Below, piece after piece: positions 1-6,106 of a DNA stretch of 7,672 nucleotides. A program made the translations under genes and the position numbers. The stretch comes from Syntrophobacteria bacterium (GTDB lineage: Bacteria > Desulfobacterota > Syntrophobacteria > JARFUL01): NCBI GenBank assembly GCA_029289015.1, contig JARFUL010000066.1, positions 1 to 7,672 on the forward strand, in the 5' to 3' direction. The notes below the pieces were generated by a model. That model was not told where the DNA came from, searched no databases, and saw nothing but the letters and a program-made list of their open reading frames with translations. The stretch's first letter is position 1, and each line of letters starts with the position of its first letter.

Positions 1-131
1 CCGCGGGGAGCGGAACCACGGTCGCGGACGTCAACGCGCTCCTGAAGAACTACACGCAGGTGGAAAAGATGATGCGGAAGATGAAGAAGATTTCCAAAAA
101 GCCGGGCGCGGGGCTCCCGTTTCCCCTCTAA
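1..131 (+). CDS. ffh: Signal recognition particle protein Ffh (SRP54), C-terminal end only
   Basis: The frame entered at base 3 is open to the TAA at 129-131 and encodes about 42 residues. It begins AGSGTTVADVNALLKNY and continues with a Met/Lys-rich stretch (VEKMMRKMKKISKK) and a short Gly/Pro tail. The SGTTVxDVNxLLK segment followed by a methionine-rich basic helix is typical of the end of the Ffh M domain, which binds 4.5S RNA and signal peptides during co-translational membrane targeting. The NG GTPase domain and most of the M domain lie upstream of the window. In many bacteria ffh directly precedes rpsP, as here, with 69 bases between them. The gene is partial because of the window edge; nothing suggests that it is broken. 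Confidence 0.9.
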   Translation, partial: AGSGTTVADVNALLKNYTQVEKMMRKMKKISKKPGAGLPFPL

Positions 132-144
132 AGAGAATTCCTTC

Positions 145-188
145 TTTCAGTGAAACAGTTAATAGGTTAGAATATTATAATTAGGAGG
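145..188 (+). promoter_or_regulatory. AT-rich leader of rpsP with promoter-like -10 elements
   Basis: The 69 bases between ffh and rpsP are much more AT-rich than the flanking genes. They hold a TAGAAT at 168-173 and an exact TATAAT at 176-181, but only poor -35 matches (for example TTCAGT at 146-151). A TATAAT at 176-181 would start RNA within the AGGAGG at 183-188, so the TAGAAT is the better -10 candidate. A small palindrome, TTTCA-G-TGAAA, lies at 145-155. Read-through from ffh is equally possible. Confidence 0.25.
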
Positions 189-200
189 TAGGTTATAGCA

Positions 201-449
201 ATGGCGGTGAGGATAAGAATGACGAGGATGGGGAGGAAGAAGAACCCACATTACCGTATTGTGGCCGCAGATTCCAGGGCTCCCCGGGACGGCCGACACC
301 TCGAGATAATCGGTTACTATAACCCTCAGACGGAACCTGCCACTACCAAGGTGGACGAGGAGAGACTCAACTACTGGATGGAAAGAGGCGCGAAGCCGAG
401 CCGGACGGTAGAGAACATAATATCGGGCCTTGGTCTCCTGAAGAAATAG
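201..449 (+). CDS. rpsP: 30S ribosomal protein S16
   Basis: This 82-residue protein starts MAVRIRMTRMGRKKNPHYRI and contains ADSRAPRDGRHLEIIGYYNP (residues 23-42), the signature of ribosomal protein S16, which binds 16S rRNA in the body of the 30S subunit and aids its assembly. The length is normal for the family. The ATG is preceded by AGGAGG at 183-188, a strong ribosome binding site at a 12-nt distance. It is the first gene of an rpsP-khpA-rimM-trmD-(methyltransferase)-rplS cluster, the expanded form of the classical trmD operon. The C-terminal GAKPSRTVENIISGLGLLKK also fits the family. No anomaly is seen. Confidence 0.98.
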   Translation: MAVRIRMTRMGRKKNPHYRIVAADSRAPRDGRHLEIIGYYNPQTEPATTKVDEERLNYWMERGAKPSRTVENIISGLGLLKK

Positions 450-563
450 AGGCTGGTTTTGGGGGACCATGATGGTTCCAGGGCCATAATACATCTTGTT
501 GAATGCTGATTCCTTCCGTTGATTCTCAAAACGCGAAAGAACATGCGCTTGGGGGCTACCATC

Positions 564-800
564 ATGAACATGAAGCAACTCATTGAGTACATTGCGAAGG
601 CTCTGGTGGACAATCCTGATGAGGTTAGGGTAACCGAGGTGGAAGGGGAGCAGACATCCGTCATCGAGCTCAGGGTAGCAAAAGAGGACTTGGGAAAGGT
701 GATCGGCAAGCAGGGCCGCACCGCGCGGGCCATGCGCACTATTTTGAGCGCTTCCTCCACCAAGATCGGGAAACGGGCGGTTCTGGAGATTATCGAGTAA
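564..800 (+). CDS. khpA: KH-domain RNA-binding protein KhpA (YlqC family)
   Basis: The predicted protein has 78 residues and begins [20 protein letters not shown]. It is a single KH domain with the RNA-binding GxxG loop as GKQG in [17 protein letters not shown] (about residues 45-61). KhpA is a small RNA-binding protein that partners KhpB/Jag in several bacteria, and its gene is commonly placed between rpsP and rimM. I chose ATG 564 because a GGGGG run at 551-555 lies 8 nt upstream. ATG 570 would give a 76-residue form. Upstream starts at 543 or 519 would add residues (MRLGATI...) not expected in the family. It ends 7 bases before rimM, so the two are probably co-transcribed. A 114-base gap separates it from rpsP. 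Confidence 0.92.
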   Translation: MNMKQLIEYIAKALVDNPDEVRVTEVEGEQTSVIELRVAKEDLGKVIGKQGRTARAMRTILSASSTKIGKRAVLEIIE

Positions 801-807
801 CGCCCCA

Positions 808-1332
808 ATGGCCACAGAAGAGTTGGTCTCTGTAGGCAAGGCGGTTGCGACCCACGGGGTAAAAGGCAGGGTGAAGGTTGTCCCCTACGGGACTACCCTT
901 GCTGCGCTGAGTCCGGGAGGGCGCATCCTTGTCAAGGACAAAGACGGGGTTCGCGCAATGACCCTGGAACATGTGAGCGCCGAGGGCCAAAGGCTGATAA
1001 TCGGGCTGAAAGGGGTCAACACCCCCGAGGAGGCGAAAAGGACAATTATAGGCCGCGAGGTGGCCCTCAAAAAGGAGGACCTCCCGCCCGCCAACACCCT
1101 GGAGGGAGAATTTTACGTCTACCAGTTATTGGGGCTCGAGGTACAGACCACCCGGGGCCGCCGCGTGGGAAAGGTGGTGGGGGTGCTTGAGACCGGAGCC
1201 CACGACATATATGTGACGAAAGATGAAGAAAACGAGTATCTTATACCCGCCCACGAGGAGGTGATAGTAAAGGTGGACCTCTTGGGGGGCCGGATAGTGG
1301 TGGAGGATATAGAGGGGCTTTTCGAGACCTGA
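808..1332 (+). CDS. rimM: Ribosome maturation factor RimM
   Basis: This 174-residue protein has the two-domain layout of RimM. An N-terminal beta-barrel begins at VSVGKAVATHGVKGRVKV (residues 7-24), and a C-terminal PRC-barrel runs from about residue 100, with EFYVYQLLGLEV, GKVVGVLETGAHDIYV and LIPAHEEVIVKVD. RimM binds S19 in the 30S head and assists late 16S processing and head assembly. The length is typical. The ATG lies 7 bases after the khpA stop. I see no real Shine-Dalgarno site at normal spacing (nearest GGAG about 19 nt away), so translation may be low or coupled to khpA. This matches the known low expression of RimM relative to S16 and L19 in the E. coli operon. Confidence 0.97.
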   Translation: MATEELVSVGKAVATHGVKGRVKVVPYGTTLAALSPGGRILVKDKDGVRAMTLEHVSAEGQRLIIGLKGVNTPEEAKRTIIGREVALKKEDLPPANTLEGEFYVYQLLGLEVQTTRGRRVGKVVGVLETGAHDIYVTKDEENEYLIPAHEEVIVKVDLLGGRIVVEDIEGLFET

Positions 1333-1402
1333 CAGGGGCTTAGGTTCCGTTTTAAGCTTCCCCACCCTGCAAACAGACGGACTGGGGAAATTTTATTGCC
1401 CT

Positions 1403-1433
1403 TAAAACGCGCTGCCAAGCGCACATTTTAGGA
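1403..1433 (+). promoter_or_regulatory. Hairpin and crowded ribosome binding site before trmD
   Basis: The 103-base rimM-trmD gap ends in a possible hairpin. GCGCT (1409-1413), loop GCCA and AGCGC (1418-1422) are flanked by complementary TAAAA (1403-1407) and TTTTA (1426-1430). The only Shine-Dalgarno candidate, AGGA at 1430-1433, abuts this structure and is just 2 nt from the ATG at 1436. The arrangement suggests restrained TrmD translation or weak attenuation. It was found by eye, without an energy calculation. Confidence 0.4.
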
Positions 1434-1435
1434 TT

Positions 1436-2173
1436 ATGCTCTTTGACATTATTACCATTTTTCCGGGGCTTTTTGAGCCTTTTCTGTCCTCGGGCGTACT
1501 GGGAAGGGCCGTGGCGAGCGGTGTGGTGGAGGTCCGGGTGGTGGACCTCAGGGACCATACCGAAGACCGCCACCGCACCACGGACGACCGTCCCTACGGC
1601 GGCGGCGCGGGGATGGTCATGAAGGTGGAGCCCATTGCCCGGGCCATCGACGCGCTCAGGTCCGAGGGGCCCGAAGGCACGGTGGTTCTTCTCACCCCCC
1701 AGGGCAAGACCTTCGACCAGGAGACCGCCCAGAGGTACGCGAAGAAGGACCGCGTCATTCTCGTGTGCGGTCGCTACGAGGGGGTGGATGAGCGGGTGAG
1801 GGCCAGATACGTGGACGAGGAGCTCTCCGTGGGCGACTTCGTGCTCTCGGGGGGCGAGCCCGCGGCCCTGGTGGTCCTGGACGCGGTGGCCAGGCTCAAG
1901 GAGGGGACCCTGGGCTGCCAGGGGTCCCTGGACGAGGAGTCCTTTTCCGGAAACCTCCTGGAGTACCCCCAGTATACCCGCCCCCCCGAGTTCGAGGGCG
2001 CGGCGGTGCCCGAGGTGCTCCTGTCGGGAGACCACGGCGCGGTGAAGAGGTGGCGCAGGCGCAACGCGCTCCTCAACACCTTCAGGCGCAGGCCCGATCT
2101 TTTGGCCCGGGCCTCCCTGACACCCGAGGACCGGGACCTTTTGAGGGCGGCTCTGTCCGGGGAGGAGGAGTGA
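1436..2173 (+). CDS. trmD: tRNA (guanine-37-N1)-methyltransferase TrmD
   Basis: This 245-residue SPOUT-class enzyme transfers a methyl group from S-adenosylmethionine to N1 of G37 in tRNAs, preventing +1 frameshifts. It starts MLFDIITIFPGLFEPFL. The motif DDRPYGGGAGMVMK is at residues 50-63, LLTPQGKTFDQ at 85-95, the trefoil-knot segment VILVCGRYEGVDERV at 107-121, and SVGDFVLSGGEPAALVVLDAV at 131-151. The C-terminal domain begins near NLLEYPQYTRPPEF and includes KRWRRRNALLNTFRRRPDLL. Arg153 matches the catalytic Arg154 of the Haemophilus enzyme. The residue matching its general base Asp169 appears to be Glu168. Length and order are normal. The stop overlaps the GTG of the next gene by 4 bases. 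Confidence 0.98.
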   Translation: MLFDIITIFPGLFEPFLSSGVLGRAVASGVVEVRVVDLRDHTEDRHRTTDDRPYGGGAGMVMKVEPIARAIDALRSEGPEGTVVLLTPQGKTFDQETAQRYAKKDRVILVCGRYEGVDERVRARYVDEELSVGDFVLSGGEPAALVVLDAVARLKEGTLGCQGSLDEESFSGNLLEYPQYTRPPEFEGAAVPEVLLSGDHGAVKRWRRRNALLNTFRRRPDLLARASLTPEDRDLLRAALSGEEE

Positions 2174-2730
2174 GCGCTTCTGGCCTCTATGTCGCGCTGG
2201 TCCACCACCCGGTTCTGAACCGGCGGGGTGAGGAGGTCGCGGCCGCGCTCACCAACCTCGACCTCCACGACCTCGCGCGCGCGGCCAAGACCTTCGGGGT
2301 GGCCGCGGTCTACGTGGTCACCCCAATCGAGGACCAGCTCGAGCTGGCCGGGGCCATCGTGGCCCACTGGCGAGAGGGCGCGGGGGGCCGGTCCAACCCG
2401 CTAAGAAGGGAGGCCATGGAGCTTTTGAGGCTCAAGGAGTCCCTCGGGGACGCGGTGGAGGAGGTGGCCGGACTGGAGGGCGAAACCCCCCTCGTTGTGG
2501 CCACCGCGGCCAGGCCGAGGGTCCCGGTTGTCGCGGTGGAAGAGGTGAGGCACGCGCTGGCCTCGAAAAGGCCGGTTCTCCTGGTGTTCGGCACCGCGTG
2601 GGGGCTCAGCCAGCCGCTCATCGAAGGCGCGGACATGGTGCTTGAGCCCATAAGGGGCCAGGGCTCCTACAACCACCTGTCGGTGCGCCAGGCCGCGGCC
2701 ATCTATTTCGACAGGCTGTTCGGGCGCTGA
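2170..2730 (+). CDS. SPOUT-family RNA methyltransferase, target unassigned (PF09936-like)
   Basis: With a GTG start at 2170 the protein has 186 residues. The GTGA overlap with the trmD stop and the GGAGGAGG at 2161-2168 support this start and imply translational coupling. A longer frame upstream only shadows trmD. The N-terminal [15 protein letters not shown] (residues 7-21) and the C-terminal [12 protein letters not shown] (136-147), VLEPIRG and [19 protein letters not shown] (167-185) fit a family of predicted SAM-dependent RNA methyltransferases (Pfam Methyltrn_RNA_4, by memory) with the SPOUT deep-knot fold. The gene commonly sits between trmD and rplS in deltaproteobacteria-like genomes. 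The cofactor is inferred from the fold. I know of no assigned target, though context suggests tRNA or rRNA. Confidence 0.88.
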   Translation: MSASGLYVALVHHPVLNRRGEEVAAALTNLDLHDLARAAKTFGVAAVYVVTPIEDQLELAGAIVAHWREGAGGRSNPLRREAMELLRLKESLGDAVEEVAGLEGETPLVVATAARPRVPVVAVEEVRHALASKRPVLLVFGTAWGLSQPLIEGADMVLEPIRGQGSYNHLSVRQAAAIYFDRLFGR

Positions 2731-2757
2731 GCGCGCGGGATTTTTTACTAAGATTGG

Positions 2758-2822
2758 GCCGCGACGGGTGCGGCATTAAAACGAGCCATATAAAGATTGA
2801 AGATATAGGAAGGAATGAAAAA
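2758..2822 (+). promoter_or_regulatory. rplS leader with hairpin and strong ribosome binding site
   Basis: The 92-base gap before rplS contains a T6 run at 2741-2746. Next comes a perfect 5-bp hairpin, GCCGC (2758-2762), loop GACGGGT and GCGGC (2770-2774), then an AT-rich stretch. A doubled AGGAAGGA at 2807-2814 lies 8 nt from the ATG. The strong site and AT-rich leader fit high L19 expression. Any role of the hairpin in autoregulation is conjecture. Confidence 0.3.
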
Positions 2823-3170
2823 ATGAGCAATGTGATCGCTGACCTGGAGAAGGAGCAGATGAGGACCGATATGCCGGACTTCAAGCCCGGTGATACGGTC
2901 AACGTATATGTGAGGATCCAGGAGGGAGAGAAGGAGCGCGTCCAGGTCTTCAAGGGCGCGGTGATCAGCAAGAGGGGGGGCGGCATCCGCTCCACGTTCA
3001 CGGTGCGGAAGGTCTCCTACGGCATAGGCGTGGAGAGGATATTCCCCCTGCATTCACCGTCGCTGGAGAAGGTGGAGATCGTCACGAGGGGCAGGGTGCG
3101 GCGGGCCAAGCTCTACTACCTGCGCAAGAGGGTCGGCAAGGCGGCCAAGATAAGGGAGAGGATGGATTAG
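2823..3170 (+). CDS. rplS: 50S ribosomal protein L19
   Basis: This 115-residue protein starts [20 protein letters not shown]. The hallmark L19 segments follow: [20 protein letters not shown] (residues 20-39), [35 protein letters not shown] and the basic tail [21 protein letters not shown]19 lies at the 30S-50S interface near the A site. I chose the ATG at 2823 because AGGAAGGA precedes it by 8 nt and the length matches the family. An in-frame upstream start at 2754 would add 23 residues without family support. The gene closes the trmD-type operon and is followed after 5 bases by rnhB. Confidence 0.98.
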   Translation: MSNVIADLEKEQMRTDMPDFKPGDTVNVYVRIQEGEKERVQVFKGAVISKRGGGIRSTFTVRKVSYGIGVERIFPLHSPSLEKVEIVTRGRVRRAKLYYLRKRVGKAAKIRERMD

Positions 3171-3175
3171 CGGCC

Positions 3176-3820
3176 ATGGGGCCTCATCGGGCTCCCCTCT
3201 ATCCGGCCTACGAAGCCATGGGGCTGTGGCTGGAGGCCCGACTCAAGGAGGAGGGGTTTGCCCGGATCGTGGGCCTCGACGAGGCGGGCAGGGGCCCCCT
3301 CGCGGGGCCGGTTGTGGCCGCGGCGGTGATTCTCGGCCCCGGGGCGAACATCCCCGGGCTCGACGACTCCAAGAGGCTCTCTCCCCGGAAGAGGGAAGAG
3401 GTCCACTCCCGCATAGTCGAGGCCGCGGTGGCCTTCAGGATCGCGGTGGTGGGGCCGAAAGAGATAGACCGGACCAACATCCTCGAGGCCAGCCTGAAGG
3501 CAATGGCTGACGCGGCAAAGGGGCTTTCGGGCGAAAGAGACATCCTTTTAGTGGACGGCCCCTACAAGGTTCCCCTCCCCATACCCCAGGTTCCGGTGGT
3601 GAAGGGCGACAGGTTCGTGCCCTCGGTTGCCGCGGCGTCGGTGCTGGCCAAGGTGGAGCGAGACAGGATCATGGTCAGGCTTCACGAAAGATACCCCGGC
3701 TACGACTTCCACCGCCACAAAGGCTACCCCACGAAAGCCCACAGGGAGGCCATTGCCAGCCTGGGACCCTCTCCTGTGCACCGCAAGAGCTTCAAGGGTG
3801 TGAAAGAGCACCTCAGGTAA
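3176..3820 (+). CDS. rnhB: Ribonuclease HII
   Basis: This 214-residue protein cleaves the RNA strand of RNA-DNA hybrids and incises at single ribonucleotides in DNA. The four carboxylates of the active site are visible: Asp35 and Glu36 in GLDEAGRGPLAGPVVAAAV, Asp127 in LLVDGPYK, and Asp145 in VVKGDRFVPSVAAASVLAKV. The C-terminal FHRHKGYPTKAH and HRKSF motifs are also typical of RNase HII. I used the ATG at 3176, 5 bases after rplS, although its purine-rich GGGAGAGG (3154-3161) is 14 nt away. ATG 3218 would start 14 codons later and keep every motif, so the start is uncertain. rplS-rnhB-yraN is a frequent order. Confidence 0.97.
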   Translation: MGPHRAPLYPAYEAMGLWLEARLKEEGFARIVGLDEAGRGPLAGPVVAAAVILGPGANIPGLDDSKRLSPRKREEVHSRIVEAAVAFRIAVVGPKEIDRTNILEASLKAMADAAKGLSGERDILLVDGPYKVPLPIPQVPVVKGDRFVPSVAAASVLAKVERDRIMVRLHERYPGYDFHRHKGYPTKAHREAIASLGPSPVHRKSFKGVKEHLR

Positions 3821-3866
3821 AGCTCGGGCAGTTATTTAAAACGGTTTCAGTCAACCCGGAGGTCTC

Positions 3867-4265
3867 TTGCCGGTCTATTCGGGAAAATCCACCGGGGGCC
3901 GCAAGGCCCTCGGGAGCGCGGGCGAGGCCGCGGCTGTCAGATATTTACAAAGCCAGGGCTACGAGATAGTTGAGACCAACTACCGCACCAGGACCGGCGA
4001 GATAGACATAGTGGCCCGGGACGGCCCAACCTACGTGTTCGTGGAGGTGAAGGCCCGGTCCAGCCTGGCCTTCGGCAGCGGAGTCGACGCGGTGGATTCC
4101 AGGAAGCGGGCCCGCATCGTGAAGGTGGCCGAAGAGTGGCTCTTCGAGAACAAAGTGGAGGACGCTCTCGTGCGGTTCGATGTGGTCGCGTTGACCCGCT
4201 CCGGGAGAGGAGACCTGGAAGTTGAGCTCATCAAGGACGCGTTCCAGGCCGAGTGGGCCCCGTGA
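3867..4265 (+). CDS. yraN: YraN / UPF0102 family endonuclease-like protein
   Basis: This 132-residue protein carries the UPF0102 pattern. GSAGEAAAVRYLQSQGYEIVE lies at residues 16-36, then NYRTRTGEIDIVARDG (38-53), YVFVEVKARSS (56-66) and RFDVVAL near the end. Glu45/Asp47 in GEID and Glu60-Val-Lys62 resemble the catalytic core of PD-(D/E)XK nucleases (Holliday-junction resolvase fold). The biological role is not settled for the family. The start is a TTG at 3867 with GGAGG at 3858-3862, a short 4-nt spacing. Position after rnhB is usual. The 3' end overlaps the likely rsmI start. Confidence 0.93.
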   Translation: MPVYSGKSTGGRKALGSAGEAAAVRYLQSQGYEIVETNYRTRTGEIDIVARDGPTYVFVEVKARSSLAFGSGVDAVDSRKRARIVKVAEEWLFENKVEDALVRFDVVALTRSGRGDLEVELIKDAFQAEWAP

Positions 4266-5118
4266 AACAGGCGCGGGGGAGCTCTTTGTGGTGGCCACCC
4301 CCATCGGCAACCTGGGGGATATAACCATAAGAGCCCTGGAGGTCCTCAACGCGGTGGACTTCGTGGTCGCGGAAGACACGAGGAGGACCAGGGGGCTCTT
4401 CACCCACTACGGCATCTCCAAGGAGCTGATAAGCCACCACAGGTTCAACGAGAGGAAGAGGGCCCGGGAGGTGGTGGCCAGGCTGAAAAAGGGCCAGAGC
4501 GGCGCGCTGGTTACCGACGCGGGCACCCCGGGGCTCTCCGACCCCGGAGCCGTGCTGGTGGCCGCGTGCCACCACGAGGGGATAAGGGTGGTGCCGGTGC
4601 CGGGCCCGTCTGCCGTGGCCGCGGTCCTGTCCGCGTCCGGCTTCAGCGCAGACTCGTTCCTCTTTTTAGGGTTTCCGCCGCCCAAGAAGGGCAAGAGAGA
4701 GAGGCTCCTTGAGAGCCTGAAAAATGCAAAGGGGCCCTTTATCTTCTACCACCCGCCCAGAAAAGTGGGCAGGTTCCTGGAGGAGGTGAGGGAAGCCCTG
4801 GGGAACCGCGGGGTCTTTATCGCCAGAGAGGTCACCAAGCTCCACGAGGAGCTGATGAGCGGCTCCATGGACGAGGCCCTGGCCCATCCCATCGTGGCGA
4901 GGGAGCTGGGCGAGTATACCATCGTGGTCCAGGGCGAGTCCCGGGTCTCGGAGCCCGAGGAGTTTTCCAAGGAGAGGCTGTGGGCCCTGATCGCTGAGCA
5001 TGGTCTCACCCTCAAGGACGCGGTGGAGACCGTAGCCAAGGAGTTCAACGTCAAGCGGTCCAGGGTCTATGAGGAGGCGCTCAAGATCAAAAAGCGCCTT
5101 GAAGATGACGCGGGTTAG
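4222..5118 (+). CDS. rsmI: 16S rRNA (cytidine-1402-2'-O)-methyltransferase RsmI
   Basis: RsmI 2'-O-methylates C1402 of 16S rRNA in the decoding centre using S-adenosylmethionine. Its tetrapyrrole-methylase-type fold is seen as LFVVATPIGNLGDITIRALE (residues 21-40), AEDTRRTRGLFTHYGI (50-65), VTDAGTPGLSDPG (97-109), VPGPSAVAAVLSASGF (126-141) and FLGFPPPKKGKR. A C-terminal helical domain follows from about residue 250 (LTLKDAVETVAKEFNVKRSR). The TTG at 4222 gives 298 residues, has AGGAG 9 nt upstream and overlaps yraN by 44 bases. The only other in-frame starts, GTG 4288/4291, would cut into the first beta strand. The usual FYExPHR segment reads FYHPPRK (175-181). Confidence 0.96.
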   Translation: MSSSRTRSRPSGPRETGAGELFVVATPIGNLGDITIRALEVLNAVDFVVAEDTRRTRGLFTHYGISKELISHHRFNERKRAREVVARLKKGQSGALVTDAGTPGLSDPGAVLVAACHHEGIRVVPVPGPSAVAAVLSASGFSADSFLFLGFPPPKKGKRERLLESLKNAKGPFIFYHPPRKVGRFLEEVREALGNRGVFIAREVTKLHEELMSGSMDEALAHPIVARELGEYTIVVQGESRVSEPEEFSKERLWALIAEHGLTLKDAVETVAKEFNVKRSRVYEEALKIKKRLEDDAG

Positions 5119-5177
5119 GATATCCTCTTTATAGGCGTCTTTTTCCTGCCGGATGAGAGGCCGAGCGGTTTGGGAGC

Positions 5178-5525
5178 ATGATGGCGACGAGGAAACTGAG
5201 AATAGTCAACGACCTGGGGCTCCACCTTCGGGCCGAGGGTCTTTTTGCCAAGACCGCAGGGGGTTTCGACGCGAAGATCGAGGTCCGGTGCGGCGGCGAA
5301 GCGGTGGACGGCACCGACGTAACCGGGCTGTTGAGCCTTTCGTGCGCGAAGGGGGCCTTCATCGAGGTGGCCGCGTACGGCCCCGAAGGGGAGGACGCGG
5401 CCCAGGGCCTGCTCGAAAAGCTCATGAGCTTCAAGACCGCCCGCGAGGTCGAGGGCCACCTGATGGGCGTGCTGACCGATCAGTATACCGAGGATTTTCT
5501 CAGGGACAGGGCAACAGATGGCTAA
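5178..5525 (+). CDS. HPr-like phosphocarrier protein, variant with Asp at the Ser46 position
   Basis: HPr is the cytoplasmic phosphocarrier that takes phosphate from enzyme I on a histidine. Here NDLGLHLRAEGLFAKTAGGF (residues 11-30) aligns with the GLHARPA active site, giving His16 and Arg18. VDGTDVTGLLSLSCAKGA (43-60) aligns with the regulatory helix. With Bacillus HPr as template, the kinase site Ser46 becomes Asp47; the His-to-site spacing of 31 is exact. Pro and Ala after the active Arg are replaced by Ala and Glu. About 27 extra residues follow the usual C-terminus, so this 115-residue protein exceeds the common 85-90. ATG 5181 has better spacing from GGGAG (5172-5176) than ATG 5178. 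The stop overlaps smpB by 8 bases. Confidence 0.85.
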   Translation: MMATRKLRIVNDLGLHLRAEGLFAKTAGGFDAKIEVRCGGEAVDGTDVTGLLSLSCAKGAFIEVAAYGPEGEDAAQGLLEKLMSFKTAREVEGHLMGVLTDQYTEDFLRDRATDG

Positions 5526-5979
5526 GGAATACGAAAAGATCGTTTGCCGCAACAAGACCGCGGCCAGGGACTATCATCTCAGCGAGCCCATGGAGGCGGG
5601 CATGGTGCTTTTGGGCACGGAGGTGAAGTCCCTGAGGGAGGGCAGGGCGAACCTCAAGGACAGCTTCGTGGCCATAAAGAACCGCGAACCGTATCTCATG
5701 AACTGCTACATCAGCCCCTACTCCCACGCGGGCCAGTTCAACCACGAGCCCGAGCGGCCCAGGAAGCTCCTAATGCAGAAGAGGGAGATAAACAAGCTCA
5801 TAGGCAAGGTGACGGAGCGGGGCTTTACCGTGGTCCCCCTGAAGATATACTTCAAGGGCGCGATAGCCAAGGTGGAGGTGGCCCTGGCAAAGGGCAAGAA
5901 ATCCGTGGACAAGAGGGAGACCCTCAGGAGAAAGACCATGGAGCGGGAGATGGAGCGCGACATCAAGAGGAGGCGTTAG
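5518..5979 (+). CDS. smpB: SsrA-binding protein SmpB
   Basis: SmpB binds tmRNA, delivers it to stalled ribosomes and mimics the codon-anticodon stem in the empty A site. This 153-residue protein shows the family order: NKTAARDYHLSEPMEAGMVL (residues 12-31), GTEVKSLREGRANLKDSF (33-50), FNHEPERPRKLL, then GFTVVPLKIYF and KVEVALAKGKKSVDKRETLR. The basic C-terminal tail, rich in Arg/Lys/Glu (KTMEREMERDIKRRR), becomes a helix in the mRNA channel in known complexes. The ATG lies inside the last codons of the HPr-like gene (8-base overlap), with AGGG at 5507-5510 as a weak binding site, so translation is probably coupled. The tmRNA gene begins 127 bases downstream. Confidence 0.98.
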   Translation: MAKEYEKIVCRNKTAARDYHLSEPMEAGMVLLGTEVKSLREGRANLKDSFVAIKNREPYLMNCYISPYSHAGQFNHEPERPRKLLMQKREINKLIGKVTERGFTVVPLKIYFKGAIAKVEVALAKGKKSVDKRETLRRKTMEREMERDIKRRR

Positions 5980-6054
5980 CCGCGACAAGCCGGGGCCCAG
6001 TTCCTTCGGGCTGATCAATAATAAAACCCCTGCTCAAAGGCCGGGCTACTTAGC

Positions 6055-6083
6055 TTGACACCCGGCAGCGCGGGGATTCTAGT
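6055..6083 (+). promoter_or_regulatory. Sigma70-type promoter of ssrA
   Basis: An exact TTGACA at 6055-6060 is followed, after a 17-base spacer, by TCTAGT at 6078-6083 (4 of 6 matches to TATAAT). This predicts a start near 6090 and a leader of about 17 nt to be trimmed, presumably by RNase P, to the mature 5' end at 6107. The -35 box lies in the loop of an inverted repeat, GCCGGG (6040-6045) and CCCGGC (6061-6066). No clear terminator separates smpB from this promoter. Confidence 0.6.
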
Positions 6084-6106
6084 TTAACTGTAAGGTACAA
6101 CCAAAA

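Noticed and set aside
159..839. Long open frame on the - strand (226 codons) across rpsP and khpA
   Set aside because: It is antisense to two recognised genes, has no family resemblance and no ribosome binding site; long antisense frames are expected in such GC-rich coding DNA.
2050..2169. N-terminal extension of the SPOUT methyltransferase inside trmD
   Set aside because: Its 40 residues read like out-of-frame trmD. The GTG at 2170 has a strong binding site and gives the family's length.
1352..2367. Overlapping - strand open frames opposite trmD and the SPOUT gene
   Set aside because: Their His/Gly/Arg/Ser-rich low-complexity translations are shadows of the + strand genes.
2723..2746. Possible terminator after the SPOUT gene (GCGC-TGA-GCGC then T6)
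   Set aside because: The stem is only 4 bp and six bases separate it from the T run, so termination would be weak at best.
5153..5626. Alternative + strand frame over the HPr-like gene
   Set aside because: It is an Arg/Gly-rich shadow in another frame; the HPr-like frame has recognisable motifs.
5544..6014. Alternative + strand frame over smpB
   Set aside because: It is a Gly/Gln/Arg-rich shadow of the clearly identified smpB.
5989..6030. Possible terminator between smpB and ssrA
   Set aside because: Only a 4-bp GCCC/GGGC stem with a 9-base loop is present and no T run follows.
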